Of a DNA stretch of 64,000 nucleotides, positions 23,076 through 32,025 are shown piece after piece; the first letter of the stretch is position 1; every line of letters begins with the position of its first letter. The notes below the pieces were generated by a model. That model worked only from the letters and a program-made list of their open reading frames with translations, ran no database searches and was not told where the DNA came from. This stretch comes from Steinernema hermaphroditum (lineage: Eukaryota > Nematoda > Chromadorea > Rhabditida > Steinernematidae): NCBI GenBank assembly GCA_030435675.1, contig CM059623.1, forward strand, positions 7,466,012 to 7,530,011. Direction: 5' to 3'. The position numbers and the translations under genes were made by a program.

Positions 23076-23473
23076 GCGCACGGAACTGCAGTTTTTCTCT
23101 GAAATACGAATACAAATGAAATACGAATGTATATGTCACGAAGAATATTCTGAAAATGCTAAACAGCGTGAAACAAAAATCACCGCGCCAAACAACTGTC
23201 GACCGATCCGTGATCGAGCAGTAGCTGAATGATCTCTGCAAACTGACTGTATTTCAGACAGCAAGACACAAAGGTGGTCCTGACACGAACATCTTCCCAA
23301 ATGTGTCTACCTTTCGCGTTTGCTTTCTGCTCGCGTTCTGCGTCATTCGCGTACAAACTCCTGCTGCGATAACTGTCTGTTTTGCAATTGAATGCGTAAT
23401 TTGCTCTCTGCGTGATTGATCGTGAACGTGCCGTGGATTTAGCTCGTTGCTAATCGTTTTCGCTCTGTTTCAG

Positions 23474-24111
23474 GTGACGCATCTGGGTGGCCGTTGGCTG
23501 AGGGAATTCTTTTCCCGAGCCTGAAGTCAAATGAAGAACTCATCAATTTTTTTGTAGGTTCCATCCTTCTTCTGCTATTACTGATTACCAATTTTTAGAA
23601 TGAAGAACAAATGGATCGACTCTTCATCGCTATGGATCGACTCTTCATCATCATGGACCGACTCTTCATCATCATGGAGCGACTCTTCACCCTCAACGAC
23701 GTGAGTGTTATTCTAAAGTGGGTTTTAACTAGGTGTATTTTCTGTCTTTTGGGTTTTTCTAAATATACTGTCCTTGTCTCTGGCCTTCCTACCGTCCTTC
23801 TCCCTTCTTCATCTATGTTCTTCCCCATTTGGCTGAACGCTTAGCGTGTCTGATTCAAATACGCCAGTGGACGTGAACTGTCTTTCTCTTTTCCGTATCT
23901 CTCTTGCTTCTTTCTCCAAATCTACTCCTTTTGCCTATCCTATGCTCGTGCGCATACTCTTGTCTTCCCTCCTCCCAATCTTTTTATTCTGAATTTTGAT
24001 CTTACAAACATACAAACAAATCAAATTTTCTCTCAGATTCTGCCGCCGGTGGTCCATATGGTCGAAGCTGCAAGCGCGGCGGCAAATCTGAAAAGAAGTG
24101 ATGGCCTTTGA
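23474..24111 (+). CDS. Small spliced coiled-coil gene with heptad repeat (partial)
   Basis: Three exons, 23474..23553, 23599..23700 and 24037..24111, each with a good acceptor (CTGTTTCAG, ATTTTTAG, TTCTCTCAG), the first two with GT donors, joined in phase 0 and ending at a TGA. Exon 2 is built from four 21-bp repeats coding MDRLFI(A/I), an ideal heptad for a short coiled coil. Exon 1 enters with two bases of a split codon, so a further 5' exon exists upstream but was not located. Exon 3 coincides with a 14-15 bp inverted repeat, which argues that it may instead be transposon end sequence. Function unknown. Confidence 0.42.
23611..23694 (+). repeat. Four tandem 21-bp units
   Basis: ATGGATCGACTCTTCATC followed by GCT, ATC or a variant is repeated at 23611, 23632, 23653 and 23674. 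Being a multiple of 21 it adds whole heptads. Confidence 0.9.
24034..24090. repeat. Inverted repeat beside the Helitron 3' flank
   Basis: CAGATTCTGCCGCCG (24034-24048) pairs with CGGCGGCAAATCTG (24077-24090) across a 28-base loop. It lies about 90 bp beyond the Helitron stop codon. It could be part of the Helitron 3' structure, but no CTRR end follows it directly. Confidence 0.55.
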
Positions 24112-24179
24112 TCCTTGAAGTCACCTTTTATGTTAGTTTGAGCCCTGAAAAGGTGTGAGCTTTGTATTCACTGCTACTT

Positions 24180-25895
24180 CTACTGCAGCACCTCCTTATA
24201 AACAACGTTTCGCAAGTATATTACTCGCTGAGCCGCCTTTTCAGCGCTCACACCCACTCTGATCCCTTGCTTCGATGTAGCGCGCGAAAAAGCGACGTAG
24301 AGCTGGCCATGACCGAAGACTTCTTCGGTCAGGTCTACGCCCACATTTTCGAAACTCTGGCCTTGTGCCTTGTTTATAGTCATAACAAATCCTAGGCGCA
24401 CTGGAAATTGGTGCTGGCTCATTTTGAAAGGCAGAACCCCGTCATCCGTAGTAACTGTGATCCTAGGAATGAACGCTGTCTCTCCCGCCTTGTCGCCGCT
24501 CAAAATTTTACAAATCAGCAAATTTTGACGCATGTTTTCAACACGAAGGCGCGTGCCGTTGCAAAGGCCTTCATTGATGTTCAAATTGCGCAGCAGCATG
24601 ACTGTGCAGTTCTTCTTGAGTTTAAGCTCGTGCGGTGGCAAGGATGAATGAGTCACAGAGTTCAGGAACTCTGTTGGAAACATCACCGGGTTATACAGTG
24701 ATGTGTCCGACGACTCATCTTCTTGTACTGCATCGATGCTTTTGTACTTAACTTCTTCTCCTGACATTAGATCTAAGACCTTTTGATTAATTCGATAACA
24801 GCACTCATTCTTAGGCGCTAAGATTGCTCTTTTTCCTACTTCTTCCCAATGACCTTCGGCAATCACATCTCCGAAGATCTCGGAGACTAAATTGCCGTTA
24901 GCAACAAATTCTTTAGGGATCTCAATGATTTCATCTTCCACTTCTGGAAGTTCCCCGTTTCCTAGGGCCAAAAGCCAATGTCTAAACTCATCTTGATCTC
25001 CACGCACTCTCATATTGGTCGATAGACGGTGCTGTTCGAAGCCTGGCCAAAGTTCGGAGCTCTTCATGCAAAAATCAACCAACTCACTGCGAGTGGCGTA
25101 TCTTTTCACAGGAAGAACCTGTCTAAAGTCTCCTCCGAACAGCATAATCTTTCCTCCAAATGGGTGATCGTTTTGCATAATTTCGCGCAGCTTTCGATCC
25201 ATCTCATTTAAGATGTTTTTTGAAACCATTGATGCTTCGTCGATGATCAGCACTGATGCATCTCGAAGCAGCAATCCCTCGCGCGTACGTGGAATCACAT
25301 TCGCCGTAGTATCATTGACTATACTTAGCTTAAAGTGCGAATGGATAGTCCTGCCATTAGGCAGAAGTTGCGCTGCGATGCCAGTAAAAGCCATGGCTGC
25401 GAACTTCAGCACTCGTCCTTTCAAAATGTGAATCAAAGTCTTATAAACGAACGTTTTTCCGGAGCCACCTGGTCCGTCCACGAAGTGACACCGCTTTTCG
25501 CTAAGATTTTCATCTCTAACTTGTCTCAAAATAAGATCTACGATAGCTTTTTGATCGGCGTTCAACATGCCGTACATCTCTTCACCTTTTCTCTCTTCTT
25601 CTGCTCGATCTATCACGTCATTTGTATCTGTCAACTGCTCAAACGTTTGCTCAGGAGCCGACATTCCAAACTGCGCTAATGATTTGCCTAGGAGATTTAA
25701 GCGTCGCTCTAGATCTGCGTAGGCGATTTGAATGCCCAAGTCTTCATCATTAGTGCGGAAAATCCAGTCTTCCGAGAGCTCGCGCTTAAATTTTTCATAC
25801 AGATCTGCTGGATTGCCTGGCCCACACTCGCACAGAATGATGACGAAGAGGGAGCGAAGCTGGAAAGGCATCTGGTCGGTGACTGCTTCTCTCAA
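24180..25895 (-). CDS. Helitron 1 Pif1-type helicase part
   Basis: 571 open residues that continue the Rep frame. They contain Walker A GPGGSGKT, Walker B LIIDEASM, motif III GGDFRQVLP, motif V MTINKAQGQ and motif VI HGQLYVAFSR, in the order expected for SF1B Pif1 helicases, and reach a natural C-terminus. In Helitrons this domain unwinds the donor strand during transposition. Read-through from the Rep part gives TYSAAAKALGLL, then DDDEWERCLREAVTDQM, so the helicase start shown here (25895) is only the first ATG after the stop. Confidence 0.88.
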   Translation of the reverse strand: MREAVTDQMPFQLRSLFVIILCECGPGNPADLYEKFKRELSEDWIFRTNDEDLGIQIAYADLERRLNLLGKSLAQFGMSAPEQTFEQLTDTNDVIDRAEEERKGEEMYGMLNADQKAIVDLILRQVRDENLSEKRCHFVDGPGGSGKTFVYKTLIHILKGRVLKFAAMAFTGIAAQLLPNGRTIHSHFKLSIVNDTTANVIPRTREGLLLRDASVLIIDEASMVSKNILNEMDRKLREIMQNDHPFGGKIMLFGGDFRQVLPVKRYATRSELVDFCMKSSELWPGFEQHRLSTNMRVRGDQDEFRHWLLALGNGELPEVEDEIIEIPKEFVANGNLVSEIFGDVIAEGHWEEVGKRAILAPKNECCYRINQKVLDLMSGEEVKYKSIDAVQEDESSDTSLYNPVMFPTEFLNSVTHSSLPPHELKLKKNCTVMLLRNLNINEGLCNGTRLRVENMRQNLLICKILSGDKAGETAFIPRITVTTDDGVLPFKMSQHQFPVRLGFVMTINKAQGQSFENVGVDLTEEVFGHGQLYVAFSRATSKQGIRVGVSAEKAAQRVIYLRNVVYKEVLQ

Positions 25896-25940
25896 GCAAC
25901 GCTCCCATTCGTCATCATCGCGCAGTAGACCTAGAGCTTT

Positions 25941-25977
25941 CGCTGCTGCACTGTATGTACCATACAGTGCAGCAGCG
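25941..25977. repeat. Perfect 17-bp hairpin in the Helitron ORF
   Basis: CGCTGCTGCACTGTATG, a 3-base loop TAC, then its exact complement CATACAGTGCAGCAGCG. The stop codon that splits the Helitron polyprotein is a few bases away. Confidence 0.95.
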
Positions 25978-25982
25978 ATATA

Positions 25983-28982
25983 CTACTTGTATACTACTTC
26001 ATTTAAATTTCCGTTTTCGTCCTCTGTGCGGACAGTTCTTAGATCTTCGAAAGACTGAGCGCCTCTAACGTTTAACAAAAGCAAACGCATTCTGTAGCGT
26101 TCTGATTCTCTAGGATTGACCACATACATGCGCCCAATCACATTGAAATGCGCTTGGCGAGGCTGCCATTTTTTGTCCTTCTTATTCCATGTATAATGCC
26201 TAGGGATATCTCCATACAGATACTGCCTAGCGTTCGGATCGCGCTGATTTAAAGCGAACCACGCCGTAAGCGTAGTCTCACTCTCCTCAGCGCGCTCCAT
26301 CACTCTCTCATTGTCTTCAGTTTCCCTGGAGTAGACTAACTGTTCGCCTTGCAAATGGACCGCAAGGCGCTCAATGTGGTGGCTCTTGTCTTGCATAGAG
26401 TACTTTTTCAGTCGCCAAGCTGCCTCAGGCGCTCCGACATAGCGAGCGTCTGTGAAGTTCTTAACTTCATCGTGGTCCAAACGATCTCTCGGCTGCTCAG
26501 TCTCGACTGCGCCGCTTTCACAGATGAAGACGTTCGCTTTGTCATGGCCCTTATAGATGTATTTGAACAAATACTTCACGCAGCGCACCGAAGTGCAAAT
26601 CTCTACGTTTATATGCGCGTTATATTTAGTCATCAAATACGGATTGTAAGGAACAACCCATCTACTGTCCATTTTGACGCCTCCTCGTCCTTCGAAAGAC
26701 GGAGCGCTTTCTCTTCTACGATAGCGAGGAATCTGATTCTCTTCGAGAACAGTTTCCTCGCTGTAATCTTTCGGAAAACGCTTTGAGCAGCGCGTCTTAA
26801 ACTTTTCCATGCATGGAGATCGCGTTCCTGGACCACATGGTCCATGCATCATCATTTTCTTTACTATCTCATGCAGTCTAGGGTATTGTTCTGGATCTGG
26901 GAGCTCTGCCCAGACCAAAGAGTCAACATCCTCTGCTGTTCTTAGCTTGTAAGGCTCTTCGAGGATCAGAAGCATGTGGACATGAGGCAATCCACGCTTT
27001 TGAAATTCGATCACGTTAACATAAGCTCTCACTTTTCCCACGACTCCTTTTTTCACTATGTCATCCATAAATTCTGCTAGTTTTAATTTGAAAACTTTAG
27101 CAACCATATCGGGACGATCACTTGCAGTTTGACCTGGTTTGAGGTTGTTCACAATCTCAGGCCATGTCGCATTGCATGTCATTGTCACGAATAGGTCCGG
27201 TGTCCCATGCTCTCTGACTATTGCCATCGCATCTTGATACGTTTGCGCAAAGTATCTGTCGCCACCGTTGAAAGTGGACGGTAGAATCACTGTTTTTCCA
27301 CGTGCAACACCTTGCAATTCTGCTTGTCTGTCTAAGTAGTCATGAAGACCAATGTAGCTGTCCGCTTTCAATGTGTTCTGGTTCTTTCGCACCCATTCTA
27401 AGCGCTCTTGTTCGACTTTTACAAAGCCGTCCACTATGAACTGTTGGAACAGCCTTCCTCCGCGGAGGATCGGACTGAATGCTCGCCTGTCTGCCGTCAC
27501 ATAAGCGTAATACTCTAACAGCGAAACGCGCTGCCTTCTTCCCTCTGTATTTTCATATCTCATTTGCGGATCCCACCCAAATCCGCCATTTGCGAAAAGC
27601 AATGGATAGCTCATCGGTACGCACATCGGATTCGTGATATGCAGCTCCTCGAATTGCATTCCACGCGGATACATTACCAATTTTGATGGCGGAAGAGCAT
27701 CGTTTCCATCGGGACTGACGAAAACTGCCGCTACCTCATTTACTCTGGGCAGATTATAGCGATTTTGATCTGGCGCGTTTACATTAAACAGTAATCTTAT
27801 CTGAGGGACTCTATCTATTCCATCACTTGCTTCTATCATCTCTTTCTCGACCTCTAACATCATTTTGTAACTTCTAACGACGGGATTCACGGCTCGCATG
27901 ATCATTTCAATGTCTCTGGCCAAGTCATCGTCACAACTTTGAGCTGCGGGATGAGAGAAGCGGTGGTCAAGCGCCTCTTCCTTGTCCAGCAAGAAGATCT
28001 GACCGTACTTTGGCCTCCCATTTCTCTGCTCATCAGCCATCACAGCCAAATTTAGCGTATGATGGATTTGACCTTGTACTTTGTAGCAGTAGGGACCGCC
28101 ACCGTTGAAATTCACTGTTTTTGCTTCCATCGAAGCCATAGCAAACATTCCATTGAATTTTCGAATGTTTTCATGAAAGTTTCGTAGCTGAGCTCCATTT
28201 ATTGCATCATCTCTAGTGAACAATCGCCTCAACAGGTCAGGATACGTGTCGAATTTCAGTTCGATGCGCACCTTTCCCAATCGACAACAGTCACTGAACG
28301 TATATCGCACTGGTTCACCATTTTGATCACCACGAACGCGATTTTCTGGCTTTCCTTCTTGAACAAAATGGAGAGCATGACATGCAGCGCATTCAACATT
28401 TTGCAGACCGATATCTAGCTGCGCAACCTCGCGAAGGCGTCGCGCAAGATTCACCATCTGTTCTGACGCTTCATTAGCTCTTTCTCGATGTGATTGACGC
28501 AAGGACTGAAGCCGCGCACTTCTATTCGACTCTCCTTCATTAGATCGTCTACTCTGAGAATAGATTCTATCGTATTGAGAGCGCTGTTCGCGCTGTTCCT
28601 CAGTCGCCTGACTTCGGGCAGAAGCCATGGACGCAGCATTGACCGCATTGCGCGATCTGCGTTCCTCATCTGTCTCCAAATTTCGCGCAAGAGCCATTGA
28701 CGCAGCATTGGCCTCATTGCGTATTCTACTCTGTTCAACAGTTTCGCGATCTCTCACATCGCTGATACGAATGCGTTCACGTTCTCTAGTTTCAGCAACA
28801 GCAGCAGCCACCTCGGGATTGGTGGACAGCTGCCGCGCTTCTCTTCGAGCACGATCAGCTTCATTTCGCTTGCGCTTTCGCTCAGCTGCTTCCTCTGGTG
28901 TTTCATTTTGGCGCTTAGCGCGCATCCTTGCGTTTCTAACCTCCCTTGCGCTCAAGGAGCTGCTCGTTGACGGCATATCCAT
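25983..28982 (-). CDS. Helitron 1 Rep/HUH endonuclease part
   Basis: About 1000 residues from the ATG at 28982. The start reads MDMPSTSSSL and leads into a long highly charged region (RKRKRNEADRARREARQ, then repeated R/S-rich units with NAASMA). Cysteine-rich segments follow, then the typical FVTMTCNATWPEI, the HUH motif HVH in GLPHVHMLLIL, the GPCGPGTRSPC cysteine cluster, and the double-tyrosine motif KYLFKYIYKGHD. The enzyme nicks and rejoins one strand during rolling-circle transposition. The open frame extends further upstream (to 29075) but that part reads into another repeat family out of its frame. The frame ends at TAG 25983-25985, which splits it from the helicase. Confidence 0.87.
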   Translation of the reverse strand: MDMPSTSSSLSAREVRNARMRAKRQNETPEEAAERKRKRNEADRARREARQLSTNPEVAAAVAETRERERIRISDVRDRETVEQSRIRNEANAASMALARNLETDEERRSRNAVNAASMASARSQATEEQREQRSQYDRIYSQSRRSNEGESNRSARLQSLRQSHRERANEASEQMVNLARRLREVAQLDIGLQNVECAACHALHFVQEGKPENRVRGDQNGEPVRYTFSDCCRLGKVRIELKFDTYPDLLRRLFTRDDAINGAQLRNFHENIRKFNGMFAMASMEAKTVNFNGGGPYCYKVQGQIHHTLNLAVMADEQRNGRPKYGQIFLLDKEEALDHRFSHPAAQSCDDDLARDIEMIMRAVNPVVRSYKMMLEVEKEMIEASDGIDRVPQIRLLFNVNAPDQNRYNLPRVNEVAAVFVSPDGNDALPPSKLVMYPRGMQFEELHITNPMCVPMSYPLLFANGGFGWDPQMRYENTEGRRQRVSLLEYYAYVTADRRAFSPILRGGRLFQQFIVDGFVKVEQERLEWVRKNQNTLKADSYIGLHDYLDRQAELQGVARGKTVILPSTFNGGDRYFAQTYQDAMAIVREHGTPDLFVTMTCNATWPEIVNNLKPGQTASDRPDMVAKVFKLKLAEFMDDIVKKGVVGKVRAYVNVIEFQKRGLPHVHMLLILEEPYKLRTAEDVDSLVWAELPDPEQYPRLHEIVKKMMMHGPCGPGTRSPCMEKFKTRCSKRFPKDYSEETVLEENQIPRYRRRESAPSFEGRGGVKMDSRWVVPYNPYLMTKYNAHINVEICTSVRCVKYLFKYIYKGHDKANVFICESGAVETEQPRDRLDHDEVKNFTDARYVGAPEAAWRLKKYSMQDKSHHIERLAVHLQGEQLVYSRETEDNERVMERAEESETTLTAWFALNQRDPNARQYLYGDIPRHYTWNKKDKKWQPRQAHFNVIGRMYVVNPRESERYRMRLLLLNVRGAQSFEDLRTVRTEDENGNLNEVVYK

Positions 28983-28986
28983 CAAA

Positions 28987-29373
28987 CTACTCGTCACTCT
29001 GCCTACGGATGTAGGACTTTCTCTCACTGTATTTTCCCCCCTTGTCGCGACAGAGGCCCAGACGAATCTTCCCATTTTCAGCTAACAAATCACCGGACTC
29101 CATCAAGACCGATAAGCGTCTTTCCATTGCTCGTTCCACACAACCAATGCGAATCAATTGTGTTGACTGCTGTACCTTCTTGCCATCAATTGTTTCTTCG
29201 ATAACGATCTCTTCAGATACATAGTTCCAGTCCTCAGCCAAAACTTTCTTCAAATTTCGAACAGCGTGCGTTGGTGAGAACACTTTGAAGCCAACTTTGT
29301 CTAGGAAGGTTTTAATTTGTTCGCGTTGGTGCCAAGAAAGATGAGCTGTCCGAGCTGTCCGTGTGCGAAGCAT
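28987..29373 (-). pseudogene. Fragment of a GDKGG-type repeat family upstream of Helitron 1
   Basis: This minus-strand frame reads LSWHQREQIKTFLDKVGFKV, a middle part with VLAEDWNYVSEEIVIEE and RRLSVLMESGDLLAENG, and then LGLCRDKGGKYS. The CRDKGGK block resembles the GDKGG motif of a multi-copy invertebrate repeat family; I think the decayed ORF at 16.7-20.2 kb is the C-terminal part of the same family. The frame overlaps the Rep N-terminus in another phase, so the Helitron boundary probably falls within it. Confidence 0.4.
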
Positions 29374-31085
29374 TCCTCTCCGCAGTCAAGGATCAAGCCG
29401 AGCTTCTTCAGCGTTTGCCCCTGCGCCTTGTTAATGGTGTTGACGAACGCCAGGCGCGTCGGGTACTGAATGCGGCTGAACTTGACGCCGCGGTCGTGTC
29501 TTCCGTCCCCGTGGATGAAGCGGATCTACAATACAATGTGCATGTGGCGGGAGTGAATGCTGCGGCTTACCTTGGGGAGGTACACCAACTCGTCGTGCGG
29601 CCCGGTGGTGTCGAGGCGCCGGCAGACCATCAGCTCATCGGTCATCTTCATGACCTGAAGCATGGTGCCATTGCACAGCCGGTCAGTCAGGGACAGGTTC
29701 CGGACGAGCATGATAATGGCGCCAATCTTCAGCTTGAGCTTATATGGAGGCACGCCGGTAGGGCACTCCATGTGAATGTTCTCCAGGTCGTGGTTTGCTT
29801 GGTGCGTCTTGAACATCGCGGCGCCTTGATCCTCGCGGCGCTCCATGTTGCGGTCGATGCCGAGGAACATCTTTGCTCTTCCACGCATGCGGTTCAAGAT
29901 CACATCTGCAAGTAGTGTTGTGAGTGAATGAGGACATTGAGTGAATGTTACCGTTCCACTTGAAAACCGCATTGTTGCGAGGCATGAGGACGTTGGAACC
30001 CTTGGCGAGCTCGACGTTGTTGAGCGGATCCTTGAGGAACTCATCTGGGTAGCAGAAGCTGATGACCTCTTCAGCATTGGCGGCCGCTCTGTCAGCCGGC
30101 AGCTGCACAAACTCGGTGCCGGGAATGAAGTTTCGTCCGAGACCGATGTTCCGCACGAGCTCTCGAAACTCCACTTCAGCCGGGTCCATGCGCATGTTCT
30201 CCGTCAGTTTCAATTCCTTAAACTGCTCGAAGATCTTGCTGCACTTCAAGGAGCTTGTGAGCACCGCTGCCTTCCGCTGCTCGTCGCCGGCACCGTGCTG
30301 GTCCTCCGGGAATGGGACGGGGCCCAACTGCTTGAAGTCGCCACTGAGAACGACGACCACGCGCGCATCGTTGAAGTCCTTGGTGTCCTCCAGTCCAACA
30401 TCGGCGAGCAGCAACCCGTGCTCCAGTATGTGGAACTGGATGTGGTTGAGCACGTAGTTGATCCTCTGTTGGTCTGTCCAGTCTTTTCGGCGAGAGGACA
30501 CGGGGCACAGGGCGTCGAGGTGCTCCTTGATCAGCGCCATGGGGTTGGACGGCTGGTTGTGGACGACGAGCAGGGCCAAGAACTTGCGCCGTCTGTTCGT
30601 CGACGGGATTTCGTTCATGGCCTCGTCCATGACCTTCATCCACATGGCATCCGATTCGGTGAGGCCAAGAAGCTCCGCAGCCCGGGCATAGGTCTCGCAG
30701 ACGACCTTATTGCCGTCGTTGTCGGTCACGGTGCGCAAGTCCTCCCAGCTGGTGACGCCCTTCTAAATGTGGACACTTGAAAAGTATTAAACTATGGTAA
30801 TCTTACGCGGTGGAGCAGGAGCAGTCTAATGACGAACAACTCCTTGTTGGCGGGCGAGATGGTTCCCACTCGGGTGACGATTTCTCCGAGGTCGTTCTTC
30901 CTCTTCACCCATTTTTTCTGCCGCTCCTTAAACACGTACTGCTGCGGAATCTCGTCGAACCGTAGCTCCCTGGCGGCTGGGTCGACCTTGCACAGGTCGA
31001 AGTACGCGGTCAGCTTGGTCTTCTTTGGCCCCTTCGCAGCCTTCTTGCCGGCCTTCTCCTCCTCGCCCTCCTTGAACTTCATCAC
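29360..31085 (-). pseudogene. Helitron 2 helicase, internally deleted
   Basis: Four coding blocks joined by introns of about 45 bp: one before GVTSWEDLRTVTDNDGNK (near 30777-30819), one after MPRNNAVFKWNG (near 29904-29949), and one after DELVYLPK (near 29527-29573). Motif III is present (VLSGDFKQLGPVP) and motif V (NTINKAQGQTLKKLGLI), but the stretch that should hold Walker A and Walker B is missing between HGLLLADVGLE and DARVVVV. It cannot encode an active helicase. Confidence 0.75.
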
Positions 31086-31115
31086 CGGCCCTCTGGGATC
31101 ATGGACGTAGAGGGG

Positions 31116-32025
31116 CTACACCACATGCGACATCCGGTAGATGGGGTAGCTCAGCAGGCGCCACATCGCTTCCATCGACGTCATGTACCGGACCTTGCGG
31201 TAGTAGGCGTTTTCGTCGTAGTCGACTACGTTCGACTTCGGGTCTTTGCGCAGAGGGTCTTCGCTGACGCGGATGTACGCCATGTCATGTCCTTTGCAGA
31301 TGTACTTCATGACGTAATCCTCGCACCGCTCCTCGGCGATGTACTCGATGTTGTGATGACATCCGTATTTGAGGAGGAACATCGGGTTGTATGGCACAAC
31401 ATGGCGGTTGTCCATTTCAACCATCACCTTCTTGTTGCGCTTGAGGGGCTTGAGGCACTTCTCGCCGCAGATCATGTCGGCGTTGTCGCTCTCACGCCTT
31501 GGAGCTCGTCGCCGGTACTCTGGTCTTCTACCTTGGTTGATCATGGTAGAGCAGGAGAATTGCTTCGGAAAGCCTTTGTTGCACTTTCCGCTGGACCCTT
31601 TGCACGTAGGGTTGCAGTCGTGCAACTGCACTTTCTCCACCCACGCCTGGAGTCGCCGCTCCTTCTCGGCGGTCTCACTGAAGTCGTCGTCGGCGGGTTT
31701 CGGCGGTATCTCCGCTGACACGTAGGCGTCCACAAAGTCTGCATTGTGGACGTCCTCGTCTTCGTGCGGGATGATGACCATGTGGATGTGCGGCATCCCT
31801 CGCTTCTGATGCTCGACGGAGAAGAAGTACGCCTTCGTTTTCCCGAGCACGTGGCGTTGCGATATGTCTTTGAGCAGTTCCTCGACGAATGAGTAGAACT
31901 GGCGGCAGACGACGTCAGGACGATGTTGGGGCTTCTGACAGAAGCCTCTCTTGTCGGCGCCGTACTTCCGCAGGCAGCTGTCGACGCACTCCCACTGTGC
32001 GTTGCCGGTGAAAGTCAGGAAGAAG
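31116..32025 (-). pseudogene. Helitron 2 Rep endonuclease, C-terminal half
   Basis: From LTFTGNAQWECVDSCLRKYG through the HUH motif in GMPHIHMVIIPHEDED, the CNPTCKGSSGKC cluster, the VVPYNPMFLLKYGCHHNIEY block and the double-tyrosine motif in YVMKYICKGHDMAYI, to the stop. The frame continues after the stop codon with PLYVHDPRGPVMKFKEGEEE, so a single sense-to-TAG change separates the two halves. Confidence 0.8.

Larger units (their letters stand above)
24180..29075 (-). mobile_element. Helitron 1, nearly full-length coding region
   Basis: The minus strand carries a Rep endonuclease frame and a Pif1-type helicase frame in the same reading frame, separated only by an in-frame TAG next to a perfect hairpin. 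Together they would make a polyprotein of about 1.6 kilo-residues, normal for animal Helitrons. I could not place the 5' TC end or the 3' CTRR end with confidence; the 3' end lies below 24180 and the 5' end probably near 28990-29050, where sequence of another repeat family begins. Confidence 0.85.
29360..32025 (-). mobile_element. Helitron 2, decayed and truncated
   Basis: A second Helitron from a different lineage, on the same strand. The Rep part (31116-32025) and helicase part (29360-31085) are in one frame, broken by TAG 31116-31118. The Rep lacks its N-terminal half. The helicase has lost Walker A and B, and ends abruptly at ECFAHGQL where Helitron 1 flank begins. At least three short introns sit inside it. 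GC content is higher than in Helitron 1. Confidence 0.82.
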
